The notes: a model not told the origin generated them from the letters alone. 64,000 nt of DNA from Isoetes taiwanensis (GCA_021234155.1 JAJEKV010000005.1:28050689-28114688), one strand, 5' to 3'. Positions 21,118-32,130 are shown, numbered from the stretch's first letter. Translations and numbers: made by a program.

Positions 21118-22110
21118 AATTAGAATAGAATAGAATAGAATATACATTAATGTCCCTTGTGCCGCGAGGCCCCTGGACTTGTGTAGCATGGGCGAGCTCC
21201 CTAAAAGGGCGCTACTAGCACATCACGCTGTTATAATGTAGCCTTTTCTGAAGGCTGACTTTTTTCTATTATTACCAGCATCCCGCTTTACCTCGGCTTC
21301 GTGGCCATGCAGTGATGTGTCGTTATCAATCAGCTTTTAACTGAACAATTTGTATGGGGTTTATGACCCGCTTTTTGTACGGATCATATTACGAACCCTC
21401 TTTCACTGTGCACTTCTCTATGTCTGGTCAACATTCTCTGGATCGCATCTGCCAGATCTCGAGGCGATTCTGTTATTGTCATCAGAATGTAGACCGGTTC
21501 CCCCCATCTTATATTTCTGTATTTGTCTCTGATGTCTCCGTAAATCGGACAATCGTTAATCATGTGATTCTCATCCTCTACTCTCCTATTGTCACAGATT
21601 CTGCATATCATGTCCTCCTTATCTATTCCTCTCCACATGTCTTTTTCGATTCTTAGATCATGACTCCCCATCCTGAATCTAGGGTGAAAGCATGTTAGGG
21701 CCTACATAAAAAATTACCAAAAAGGTACTTTTCTGTGTACTTCTGTGCAAGTACATAATTGTATTTTAAAGTACCTAGACTACAAGATTGACTAAAAGAA
21801 ATTGTGTTATATTCAAGAGTAGTAGTACATACATGTTGTAAGATACTTTGTGATGTCAAGAAGATGTTAAGAACTCAAATATATCATCATCTTTGACTAC
21901 CCAGAGTATTTTCCAGGTAGTTTCCAAAACATGTAGGCCCTAACATGCTCTTACCCTCTAGCCAGAATGTCTCTTCTAGTTTTTCCCAGTATGTTATCCC
22001 GATACATCTGGTGTCCTATTTGATGTTCTGGGTTGAAAACTTGCATGAGCCAGGCTGTCTTGGGTCCTGTGTGTCGTTGCAGCCACGCATTATGAACCAT
22101 ATAATTTGAT
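21118..22110 (-). mobile_element. LINE family B, 5'-truncated copy with C-terminal coding end
   Basis: Read on the minus strand, coding sequence runs from about 22090 (GPKTAWLMQVFNPEHQIGHQ, then DNILGKTRRDIL) to a stop near 21384, then a 3' UTR and an ATTCT-type tail at 21118-21140. The C-terminus has MICRICDNRRVEDENHMINDCPIYGDIR-type sequence, a CX2C...HX4C zinc-binding motif common at the ends of LINE reverse transcriptases. The frame is continuous if the MITE at 21682-21956 is removed, so this copy was fairly young when the MITE landed. Confidence 0.8.
21682..21956. mobile_element. 275-bp MITE inside the LINE-B copy
   Basis: Terminal inverted repeats GGGTGAAAGCATGTTAGGGC (left) and GCCCTAACATGCTCTTACCC (right) match except at two positions, and a 16-bp core is perfect. 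TCTA flanks both sides (21678-21681 and 21957-21960) as a probable 4-bp target duplication; CTA with 3 bp is the alternative. There is no open frame. Removing it with one TCTA rejoins the LINE reading frame. The superfamily is uncertain: a GGG-start TIR suggests PIF/Harbinger, but that usually gives 3-bp TWA duplications. Confidence 0.85.
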
Positions 22111-22239
22111 GCACCTAATATGGTTTAAGGTCAACATCTAACAATGAGCTAAGGGAAGTGGCCAATATGATTATGTAATAGGCGAAATCATATGGAGCTA
22201 GTATTTATATCATGGTTGGGAACAAAAGGCAAAGGCATT

Positions 22240-22865
22240 CCAAAGAAGGCTTTAGTTGCAAAGACTTCTATAAATAGAACCTGAACTTCAATTGACGATA
22301 TCTTCTCAACTAGAGATCCGATTTGGGCGAGCTTTACTTTTCTAGGACCACCGTCTAGTTTCCAAATTAAAATGGCGCTTCTTCTGGTTTATTCATATGA
22401 AGGAGAAATGGTGAAAAGAGTGAAAGGGGATAAAAGAGGACTGCTAGCTGAGGGAGGAGCTACAAGAGGATGTTGATTGTCAGATATGCCTTGTAGTCTT
22501 TGTGTTCCAGCCTGAATATTGCTAGCTGAGTGGCCTGGTTAGGTGGAGAGAAGGCTAAAGTCGTAGAGACTTCTATAAATAAAACATGAACTTCAATTGG
22601 CGATATCTTCTCAACCAGAGATCCGATTTGGACAAATTCTACTTTTCTGGAACCGACTCGGAGTTTAGTTTTTGAATGGGTGGCACTTCTTCTGGTTCAT
22701 CCGTATGAAGGAGAAATGGTGAAAAGAGTGACAAGAGTCAAAGAGGACTGCTAGCTCGAGAGAGGAGCTACAAGAGGATGTTGATTATAAGATATGCCTT
22801 ATAGTCTTCATGTCCCAGCTTGAATATTGCTAGTGAGTGGCCTGGTTGGGTGGAGAGCTCTTTTG
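22240..22865. repeat. Two ~305-bp tandem units
   Basis: The segment with AGACTTCTATAAATA, GATATCTTCTCAAC and CTACAAGAGGATGTTGATT occurs at 22262 and again at 22567, offset 305 bp, with roughly 90% identity. Both units end near GTGGCCTGGTTGGGTGGAGAG. There is no coding capacity and no link to the flanking LINEs. Confidence 0.8.
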
Positions 22866-23054
22866 AAGGCTTCGGCTGCCAATTTGTATAAAAGTTCTTA
22901 AGTTTGTTCAGGTATTCAAGGAAGATCGTATGAATACCCCCAATGCCTAAATTCACATTTTCCAATGGCTTTTTCCAAATAATATATAATCATGTTTCAT
23001 TAGTATTGGAATTGGGAGGTCCCAATTGATCTTCTGGAATTTAATCCTTATGAT

Positions 23055-23292
23055 GGTGTATATCGGGTATACACGGACTCAGCTCTGTCCTCCGGGCAAT
23101 ATTGAATTGTCTTGTATAATTGTATAGTCTACTAGCATACTTATTACTGCTAAGGTTTTTTCCCCAAAAACCCATCGGGGCAGGGCTTTTTAATCCTGAC
23201 AGTAATATGCTTGCCGCTTTCTTTGTATGGGTCCCATAGGCCGATTGGTCTCCGTGGACGACAAAAATACATTCTATTCTATTATATTCTAA
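23055..23292 (+). mobile_element. LINE family A, 3' end only
   Basis: Matches the 3' UTR of the copy ending at 20268 in order: ACGGACTCAGCTCTGTCC, TATTACTGCTAAGG, CATCGGGGCAGGGC, ATCCTGACAGTAATA and GGTCTCCGTGGACGAC. It ends with ATTCTATTCTATTATATTCT. A severe 5' truncation. Confidence 0.8.
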
Positions 23293-23545
23293 ATGTGTTT
23301 TTTGTCTTCTATTCCTTTGGTTTCACAATTTGTACATATGTGGTCTTACTTGTCTATTTTCCTCCACCCATCCTTTTCCATTCTTATGTCATTAAATCTT
23401 ACTATTGTGCCCCTTCTTGGTTTCCCTATCTTGTTGTTTTTATATAGTTCGTGTCCAATTTGCTTATCCGGATTAAATACTCTAGTAGCCATTTTGTGTT
23501 TAGGCCCTATGTGTCTTTTCTATCATTGTAGCATACTTGGCATAA
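23293..23545 (-). mobile_element. LINE-B-type C-terminal coding fragment
   Basis: Minus-strand translation gives HIGPKHKMATRVFNPDKQIG, then YKNNKIGKPRRGTIVRF and HICTNCETKGIEDKKHI, parallel to the family B C-terminus at 21400-22090 (FNPEHQIGHQ, LGKTRRDIL, ICRICDN). One stop interrupts it. It abuts the tail of the family A fragment in opposite orientation. Confidence 0.7.
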
Positions 23546-24250
23546 AACATGGATAGAATATGTACTTTAAGGGTTTTAAGAGTATTCTAACTTTTGTTTA
23601 TAAAGTTCTTGGAATGCGTATTCTACAACAAGTTATGGACAAACTTAGATACGTTAACTTCTTTAGACAGAAACACTTATCTCTGAGCTATGGAGAATTA
23701 GTATTTAAAATATCATCTGCATGCCAGTAGTTTAAGGTTTGAACAAAGCTTTTGGATATATCTGAGGACAAAAACTAGGAAATCCTAAAGATTTACTATG
23801 ATTTCTTAGGAGGATCTTTCAGCATGGGCATTGCATACCCTAAATCCTATGCCATGGCAAAGTATCACGAAAGACTGGATTTAATAAAAAAAAAGACTAT
23901 GAAATACATAGAATATTCTTTGAATACGTTCAAGTATTTTATAAAATATTCAAAAGATATAATATGCATATTTTGTTAACAACGGTCTTTACAACCATTC
24001 TCATTGTTGTTTGAACCTAGATTCCATCCCATTTTCTCTCTCTTATAAAACCCTCATGACCATTTCTTAACACAAACCAAATAGAACATGCTGATAAAAC
24101 CCTCACAGGCATCTCTTAAAATAGATTAAATACAACATGGTACATTTTGTTAGTGAAAACATTATGACCAAGATTAAAAAACCTCGCCCTTTCGGGTTTT
24201 CGAGGAGAAATCTTAAACATAATGGGATCACTGTTAAGCTGTCTTAGATT
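23546..24250. other. No recognisable gene
   Basis: AT-rich spacer. CCTCGCCCTTTCGGGTTTTCGAGG near 24181-24204 is a short imperfect hairpin resembling part of the LINE-A 3' UTR. No open frame of note. Confidence 0.4.
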
Positions 24251-24253
24251 ATA

Positions 24254-25815
24254 AGAATAGAATAGAATAGAATATGATTTTATCGTCCACGGAGACCAAC
24301 TGGCCTATGGGACCCAAGTACAAAGAGAGAGCAGCAGGCGTATTACTACGGGATTAAAAACCCCACGAAGGGTTTTGAGGAAAAAAAATGACATCATATA
24401 CATGATTATATACATAATCACAAGTACAAATTTGAGGTTAATGTCGGATAGGGGGCATAACCGAGTCCGCGTATCCATTACCTTCCTGAGGTAACGATCC
24501 CAACAAGCCCTCAGAGGCCGTGCTCGTTAGCTCATGCAAGGCCCGATGGGGCACAACTAACCGAAAGCATACCGAAAGGCAGTTCATCTCCCTGTCTCAA
24601 TGCGAGGTGGTGTGCACTGTCGCGAATGGAAGCAATCACCTGCGCTTTTCATGGGTAGATAGGTGCGCAGTAATGGTGTGGGCCCCAGCGTGAGCATGGG
24701 ATTAACTCTTTGTCGATAATTTGCCACCTTGACATGTGACAGGCCCTCAGCATCCCAAAGCTTGGCCATGAAGCAAGCATCCAAACGCTTCAAGGCACAG
24801 CGTTCCTTGGTGTATGCTGCGGGGTCCACATCTCAGGTGCTGCACATTCCATAGCGAGAACCATTGGGCTTGCTTTGTCTTTCCAGCGAGGCTTTGAGTC
24901 ATTGCCGGGCCCATCGCCACCGCCAAAGCAAGGTTGGGCAGCCGGGCTTCATCCATAGCCACCACCTTACGGAAGTAAATAATGTGACATTCCGGTAGCG
25001 ACCCTCGTAATGGAAGGAAGCCTGTCTCCTGGAGCAAGATCGATATGGGACCGTGGACTTCACTCCCAGTGCAGAGCCAAGAAGGCCTTACGTACTGCTC
25101 TAGATCGTTCCAAGTGGTGAGGGATATCACCGGCCCCACACTTCGCCCCATAGAGGAGGGACGGGTTCAACCAAGGCCATGAACAAGTGTGCCTGGTGAC
25201 CCCATGCATCTGGCTTCTGCCTTGGATTTGTTGTTTTGCATTGCATCTGAGGGGCTTTCCACCGCGCAATGACCCGTAACGATGGATGCATCCCAAGTGT
25301 GTGGTAGTAGAAAACTCAATGCCCAAATACTTATAATACGGAGCCACCTCCACTACCTGGTAAGTGAATGAGGGAAGGCGTGGGTGGCGGGATGATGGGA
25401 CCAAGCGGCACCCTTGTCTTGCCCAAGTTAACTCTCATGTCGGTGAATTGGCAGAAAGTGTCCAAAGCATCTGGGGTGGCGTTGCATGTCCTTTGGGGTA
25501 TATGCGGCAAGTCAACATCATCAAAGATATATGAGTTGCCGGATTATGTGGTGCATCAGCGAAGCCCGGTGCTTTCGGCTAGCCATTCTTCTAGCTGGTC
25601 AATGTACAGTTCAAGAGCCGTCGGGGATAGAGGGCAGCTCCCCGGGCGCACCCCAATGCTACTAACAACGGGCTCCTCGACAAGCAGGAGATTAACAGAA
25701 GCAAGCCTCAGATAGTCAGATATAGCATTCTGCAAGTCGACGGGGGTCCCTAGCTGTCTCAATCTGTCCCACAACCTGAGATACACGCTCATGCCGACAG
25801 GCCTTGTTGGGTTAA
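24254..25815 (-). mobile_element. LINE family A, 5'-truncated copy
   Basis: On the plus strand it starts with the tail AGAATAGAATAGAAT and TATCGTCCACGGAGACCAAC, the complement of the family A end. Minus-strand coding relics run from 25800 (RLRQLGTPVDLQNAISDYLR, RPGSCPLSPTALELYIDQLE) through SFTYQVVEVAPYYKYLGIEF (25360) to the C-terminal region (24829-24584). Motif A is missing: the copy stops just downstream of it, near 25815. Broken by several shifts. Confidence 0.8.
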
Positions 25816-25904
25816 AGGTACAAAAATAGATTTTAAGAAACATAGTGCATGCTATAAACAAAGAACTCATATACTTGTCTTGAAATCAAAGTGGAGTTGC
25901 TTTG

Positions 25905-26118
25905 GCGATAGATCTCTAATGCTCGTCCAAAGACGCATTACCGCACGGCCACGAAGCCGATGTAAAGCAGGATGCTGGTAATAATAGAAAAAGGTCGGCC
26001 TTCAGAAAAGGCTACATCAGAACAGCGTGATGTGCTAGTAGCGCCCTTTCAGGGAGCTCTCCCATGCTACACAAGTCCAGGGGCCTGAGGGCACAAGGGA
26101 CGTTAATTTCTATTCTAT
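25905..26118 (+). mobile_element. LINE family B, 3' UTR fragment
   Basis: Plus-strand counterpart of 21118-21330: CGGCCACGAAGCCG, AGGATGCTGGTAATAATAG, GGCCTTCAGAAAAGGCTACAT, GCGTGATGTGCTAGTAGCGCC, GGGAGCTC and GACGTTAATTTCTATTCTATTA. Non-coding. Its tail (TTCTATTCTATT) is short. Confidence 0.75.
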
Positions 26119-26256
26119 TAGTGAAAGTTCACCAACCTGAGTCCTGCAAAAAAAATAGGTCAAGACAAATCTATCTCGGCTTATTTATGTACAAGAGCCA
26201 ATGTCCAGGCACAAGGACCAGGGCCTTACATCAACTAAATATGTAGCAAAATAGCA

Positions 26257-26672
26257 TGGGGTTCCAGGGGGATTTCATATGGATGTAAAAATAACAATTC
26301 CTGAAAGCATAGACCATATATCCCTAAAACAATTGAATGGGTTCTTATAAAAAAAACATAGATTCAAGATAAAATATAATCACATTAGCTCACCGGGTAC
26401 ATTGGTTGAACATTGAGTTATTTTGCTAGAGGTTAGAGCCCTCGTATTTCATATTCTATGGGGGTTCGGGGGATTTGATATGGATGTAAAAATAAAAATT
26501 CCTGGAATCATAGACCATATATCCTTAAAACAATTGAATGGGTTGTTATAAAAAAAAACATAGATTCAATATAAAATATAATCACATTAGCTCACTGGGC
26601 ACATTGGTTAAAATAGTGTTATTAGGACATTGAGTTATTTTGATAGAGGTTTGAGCCCCCGTATTTCATGTT
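26257..26672. repeat. Two ~201-bp tandem units with tRNA-like ends
   Basis: GGATGTAAAAATAA at 26281 recurs at 26482 (offset 201 bp), and the full unit is repeated with few changes. Each unit ends with a tRNA-like stretch (TTAGCTCACYGGG near 26388 and 26590; GAGGTTTGAGCCCCCG near 26645, a B-box look-alike). This may be a SINE-derived dimer; no tRNA fold was confirmed. Confidence 0.7.
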
Positions 26673-26922
26673 CTATAATCTTAGGCAAAACCGTATAGAG
26701 GTTCGATATTCCTTCAAAACCTTAGGCAAAATCGTATTTCATATTTCAAAATCATAGGCGCCTCCAATCATAAATGACTATAAGCGAAACGAGAGGTGCC
26801 CAGAGGCTCCAACATATGATCTGGGTCGTAGGATCGATTTAATCCGGACGATCGTGGTAGTCCGTGGTGCACCTCGTTTTAGAATATGTAGCAATTAAGG
26901 CAAAGGCTCAACTATGGGAAAG

Positions 26923-26980
26923 GTTTTTTTTTTTTTTTGGGGGGGGTTGGGGGGGAGAAGAGGGGAGGGAAGGGAGGGGA
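26923..26980 (+). repeat. Poly-T followed by G-rich tract
   Basis: A run of about 16 T is followed by at least six runs of three or more G within 42 bases (26939-26980), separated by one to five A or T. The G-strand could form a G-quadruplex. The purine-only right part (GAGAAGAGGGGAGGGAAGGG) could also form a triplex. Confidence 0.8.
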
Positions 26981-27289
26981 GTAGTTCAAAAGAAGAGATG
27001 CACGTAGTGATGATGAGAAGAAGAAAACAAATTAAATAGGGCTATTTTCACAATAGACAAACTAACTACCAAATAACTATCTCTGGGGTTCTAGAACTAT
27101 ATTTACCTTATAAACTTCATAACGAAGGTAAATCTTATTTCTAGAACTATCAAAAGATCAACACAGAATAAAACTCTCACGATCATCTCTTAACACAAAC
27201 CACATACAACATGCTAAAATAAGAGGCAAAAAAAATATACCACACAGAGAACTGAAATCTAGCAGATAAACTTTGGTGTCATCCGTCAA

Positions 27290-27484
27290 GCAGAGGCCCA
27301 AGGAGCGAGAAACAAGAAGTTGATCATGTAAGGCTAGCAGCACATAACCATTCTTAGCAGACTCTAAACACCAATGACCATGAGCATTGAACAAACAGTC
27401 TAGAACATCAAAAGCGGCAGCAGTGGTGGCTCCTCCTCGCCTGCAAGAATGCATCGCAAAAGCAAACCCATCTAGCTGGTCCAT
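27290..27484 (-). pseudogene. Tyrosine recombinase C-terminal relic (DIRS/Crypton-like)
   Basis: Minus-strand translation from 27484 gives DGFAFAMHSCRRGGATTAAA, then LFNAHGHWCLESAKNGYVLL and LLVSRSLGL. The H..RR, GHW and the Tyr in NGYV stand where tyrosine recombinases have the HxxR box, the H/W box and the nucleophilic Tyr. The wording (HS.RRGGAT, AHG.W, AK.GYV, L.VS.SLGL) is like recombinases carried by DIRS-type or Crypton-type elements. Only about 65 residues remain; the N-terminal part and any RT are absent, and the following codons (LTDDTKVYLLDFSSL) look unrelated. The choice between element types is open. Confidence 0.6.
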
Positions 27485-27559
27485 TATGACACATCATGGA
27501 GCCATCCCTTTCTGGTGAGTAAGTTTTGGATCACTATGTTGATAATTTGTCTAGTTTCA

Positions 27560-29560
27560 TGATCCCGCTATCTTTAAATATCTGATCATTCTTTCCAAAT
27601 GCCCTTTTTCCATAGGTTTTTCTTGTTTCATTTACCATTTGTAATAGTTGATGTGTTCTTTTTTACTTTGAACTCTTGGCAATGCCAGTGATAGAATGTG
27701 CTTTTGTGTCTGTCCCATTTATTGTCAGGAAGACATGAGCCCCATGCTTCTGAGTCATATAAATGCATTGATACTACTAGGATACTAAATAGATAGGGTT
27801 CAATTTCCTTATCTATGATCCAATCTTGTTGACGTAGTTTTTCATGATGTAATACTTACATATAGCTGCTTGGGACCTTGTGTCTGCCCTTTCAACCATT
27901 TCCCTGACCCATGTATCATATTCCAAATATTTATACTTCATTGCCTCCTCAAGTTCCACTGCTTTATATTTGGTTTGCAAGAAGGTAGCAAGGTTTGCTT
28001 GCTTAATTTTAGCAGCAACTAGCAGCTGATTGCTTAATGTGAATTTTCAAAAAATACTATTCTAAAGTATTTATGTATAACGAGGATGTTGCAATGGTAG
28101 ACCGTAATACATGTGCGCTTTCATCATTATGTTTATTATTATTATCATACTCTATAGTCACAAAACCATATATCCAGTCTATCTATCAGAGGAATATGTC
28201 GCATATGTCAATGGTTGTTGATCACTTTTTGTAGATTGATGTCACAAATAATTCTTTACAATGATTTTATGTTGAAGGTAATTTTGGTGTTTTATGGAAT
28301 GTAGGTTTGATTTCACATTCTTTTGTAATTGAAGCTTGAGTATATTCTCACGATATCAATTTGTGTGGTACTTCATCTTTACTTCGCAAACACAACAGAA
28401 CACAAAATGACAGAAGAAAAGGAACCCCCCTTCATACCATTAATAGGACTCCACATACGAAACTACAAACCAAGATACATGAAATACACTCTCGGGCCCT
28501 AGGAGGCAACCCTCCATGTGCATCACCTTGTTTTTATTCAATTCATAATTTTCATTCCAAATCTGCTCTTTATCATCTTGCCCAGTTTGATCTTCGTCCT
28601 CCCAACTCAAATCAAGATTAGTTTCCACATGGTTTTTGGTGAGTTCCATCCCATCGAAACCATTTGTGCTTCTACCTACATACAACATGTTAATACAGTT
28701 GATCTTATAGTAAATCTAGTTAGAGAAGTATAGCATGCATTCATTTAGCATCAAAGATAGACATACCGACTTTACATGTTAGATGTATAAATGTGGCCAA
28801 TTTGATTTTTTTTTTGGAAAAAATTAGTTCCATAATTTTACCATTTAATCCAAAGGTCACTACCTCTGTCTTGAATAGGTTCACTGTCAAGCCTGCTTCT
28901 ATATAGAATTCCTCCCGCAATTCTAGCATTATGCGCATCCATCTAATTTTTATTGTGATCGTGCTTAAGTCATCTACATATAGCATGACTACCTTTTTGT
29001 TTCCTAGTACAAACGCATCTGTATCTCCCAGTTTCTTCTGTATTAATTCCTGGAGTGCTTCTACGTATATTCAAATAGGGTGGGCGATAGAGGCCATCCT
29101 CGCTTCACACCTATATCACATTCAATTTCCTTCTCTTCTTCTTCTTCCATTTTTGCATAAACTTGTTCATATAGTCCTGCAGAGACCTTTAAAATTTTTT
29201 AATCTTTGCAAAAGTTCCTCCCTGGGTACTGTGTCAAATGCTTTCTTAAAATCCACGAAACATGATATGATCTTTTTGTTCTGCCTCTTGATCTTCTCGA
29301 TCATGATTCTATGTGTGACAAAATGATCTGTCGTTGACTGATTTGGTCTACGGCTGGCCTCTCCTTCTGCTTTCAATTGCTGACTTCTATCCAATACTTG
29401 AGTTTGTCATCCAATATGTTCCCAAACCATTTGGCAAAGATCGAACTTATCATTACAGTTCTATAGCTATTGAGCTCTTTTTTGTTATCTCTTATGTAAA
29501 AATATCGCTCTGTTATATTGCCATTCTTTGGGCTTCAATGTAAACGATTTTGGGGAAGTT
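27560..29560 (-). mobile_element. LINE-B-type reverse transcriptase relic
   Basis: On the minus strand from about 29540: NSYRTVMISSIFAKWFGNIL, then ISCFVDFKKAFDTVPREELL (29270-29210, motif A) and LYVDDLSTITIKIRW (28983, motif C) followed by AGLTVNLFKTEVVTFGLNG. The part after the RT (VAAKIKQANLATF, YKYLEYDTWVREMVERADTR) lies at 28040-27860. The 28045-28735 stretch between them matches nothing in LINEs and is probably a later insertion. Stops and shifts are frequent, and no 3' tail was found at the left end. Confidence 0.8.
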
Positions 29561-30030
29561 GAATCTCAGTTGTTGATTGGGTTTTTAGGGCTGCTATGGA
29601 ACAAGCATCTTTGATAGATTTTGAGCAATAATGATCTCCTAGTTTTGATGAATAGGTATATATGTATCATGTATTTTGTCATTCTCAAAACTAGGACATT
29701 CAATCTACTTTCAGACCAAGTTATCTATAATCTCGTATAATAGACTATTTTTTATGGCCCTTTGGAATAGCCGAGGTTCGATGCATTATGCAGCTTTCAT
29801 GTAGCTTTCAAGAGCACTGTACAACAAAGACGTAGTAACAGCTGCCGAAATCATGATTTGGCCCTTCTGACAGCGATTTGGATCCCTCGGGATCATCTCG
29901 ATCGGTCAAACAGGTCATCAATCGCTGCCTGCACCAAGCCTCAGCCTTCAATGGCTTGAGGCAGCCCACCCAACCGGTTGTTGCTACGTCATCCCTTAAT
30001 AAGGGATTTACATTCTTAGATTATTAATTA
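29561..30030. other. No recognisable gene
   Basis: No motif-bearing open frame. TTAATAAGGGATT near 29996 resembles AT-rich ends of non-autonomous elements but has no partner. Confidence 0.4.
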
Positions 30031-30057
30031 CTAGAAAATTGCCCATCTTCGTGGGCA
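30031..30057 (-). mobile_element. Helitron-like 3' terminus (minus strand)
   Basis: On the minus strand, the stem TGCCCA / TGGGCA (6 bp, 6-nt loop; plus 30040-30045 and 30052-30057) is followed by ATTTT and CTAG at 30034-30031, then T. This is the same architecture as at 2246-2273 (GCCCA stem, short spacer, CTAG|T). If real, the element extends to the right and might include the P450 relic. No 5' end was identified. Confidence 0.35.
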
Positions 30058-30599
30058 TTACATGTGATTGTTCATCTTCTATGTGCATTCCATGTGATTG
30101 TTCACAAAGGGTGGGTTATTCATATGTAAGATCGTAATGTGTTATCTACTTAATATGAGCATTTTTTAATACAGTCAAGCAGGAATCATACCAATTACTT
30201 GCAACATATTTGCTCATGCATCATGGAGCACGTGAAGTCAGGATCGCTTTATAAATATTCCAATTTGCATCTTTGGTAATATATAACAGATCTAAATGCC
30301 ACAATATATCTTTTCATTTACATTTGTAGACAGGCCATTCCATCTCAGGGCCCATTATTATACAGAACCTTGGTATGAGCCAATTGTCTAATTTATCAAG
30401 GAACAAACAGACTACCTTAACATTTCCCAAAGAAACCCTATTACAACAGCTTAGATTTTGTACAAATGCAAACTGGCGTTAATAAACCTCTCAGGATCAA
30501 TCATACATGGAGTTCTTTTAGACCTTAGGGTCCCTTCGCATTGGCCAGACATTCAAAATTAGTTGGGTGCCCTTTGGGTTCTGGTAACCTGTTATTGTA

Positions 30600-31180
30600 G
30601 AATCTTGAGTTAATTTTTGAGGCATTCGCAGAGGCCTAGCAGGATAAAGCCCAAATGTTTCCTCACAACTGCTTGCAATAAAGGCAAGTTAGGCATGCCA
30701 TCTTCGTCAATAAACCGTGAGAATCCAACCACTTGGTCCAAATTATGTCGTATATATTGCATGATAGTACCAGGAGATTGATTTAGCCCTGCAACTACCC
30801 ATGTGATTGTCGTACTGTTGATGTCATCCCCAGCCACTATCATGCCCTGCACGCATTGTATAAATTCACATTTATTTTCATCATTGGTAACTTAGACATT
30901 CTATTTAATTGCATGTCAAAGAAAAGAAATGCATAATTTTCAAACGTGATAGGTGCATCCAGCTGTAACACTCATCCTTCTTCCTCACCTTCTGCTTCTA
31001 GCAATACCCTTAATAAATTGTCTTTTTCATCCCTTTTGCTCGTTGATATCTTTTCCAATTCTTCTTCAACAACCTCATGCAAAAATACATCGAACGTAAG
31101 GTGTGAAGCCTCCATTCTTCCTGTACCTAGATCAAACCATGCCAAAAATGGTAAATTTCTGCTACATTAAATCCACCCAT
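30600..31180 (-). pseudogene. Cytochrome P450 fragment (pseudogene)
   Basis: Minus-strand translation reads FLAWFDLGTGRMEASHLTFD, then FLHEVVEEELEKISTSKRDE and DNLLRVLLEAEGEEEG (31140-30980), LDAPITFEN, and IVAGDDINSTTITWVVAGLN (30843-30784), ending DEDGMPNLPLLQAVVRK. AGDDINST is the I-helix oxygen-activation motif (A/G)Gx(D/E)T and LPLLQAVVRK is the approach to the K-helix. The ExxR motif, PERF region and heme-binding Cys are absent. A stop follows EEEG, and a sequence gap of some 90 bases splits LDAPITFEN from the I-helix, possibly a former intron. The pattern fits the plant A-type (CYP71-clan) P450s; the substrate is unknown. Confidence 0.75.
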
Positions 31181-31289
31181 GAAATAAAAAACCTCAGTCA
31201 TTTACTTGAACTGCATTCGCAAAGAACTTCTTACCGATGGATGGACCAAGACATATCCCGGACTTCATCAGCATTGAATTTAGGATAGC

Positions 31290-32130
31290 AGATAGAAAGC
31301 TTGAATTGTGAGATACCGGCTACAACTTCAGCCATTTTGGTGTCACTAACTCTGGCAGAACAAAGTTTTGGCTATGCCATCCAGCTGGCATTCAAAAGGC
31401 AGTGGATGTGAAAATTCTTGAACGATATTTGACGAAAACCATATCTTTTATCATGTGGTTGTCTAGAGATGGCATGTATGCCTTCATTTATAATGTTGTT
31501 GCATATTTTGGGTATCTACATGTGGAGATCTTTATTAAATTTGCAATTGAAGTGCTAAATAAGGGCTATTAGTTATAGAAACAATTATTTTAGAATATCA
31601 TTATTAGTTGTATGTGTGATTGTGCATGGAGAGTGGGATACTAATTTGTATTGTATAAATATGTTACGTTTATTATGAGATGATCAAATGCTATTGAGAT
31701 ATAAAAGGAGAGTCGTAATTGACGAATATATATATAGTATTTTTAACAATGGATGGTAAGACTTGTTGGTGTAGTTTTCCTAGCAGATCTTAGCATTTCA
31801 ATCTTGTTTATCAAAATCTTTGATTCTTGTATGTATTGTATTGGACTAATGTCTTGAATTGTGACTTTTTGTCATCTTTGATTCGTGTAGTTGTCGCATT
31901 GTATAGATGCAATGGGTCTATAACCAACGATGATGGTTATTCTCGAGCAAAAATCATGTTATCCAGAATGGCCAATCTCGGAAAAATCCACTTCCAAGCA
32001 TCTGTTAAAAACCGTCAAGGTAGGGCTAGCGGCATACCAAGCAAAAAGTTCAATCTGGTTTACCTATCCCGGTAGCATTTTTCCATCTGCTTAGAATTCA
32101 CACATCCAGATGCTTGCAAAATAAACTGCC
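31290..32130. other. No recognisable gene
   Basis: AT-rich DNA with TATA-like strings (31694-31703 ATATAAAAGG; 31727-31737) that could be remnants of a promoter or LTR of the following copia fragment, but no repeat partner was found. No supported coding region. Confidence 0.35.
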
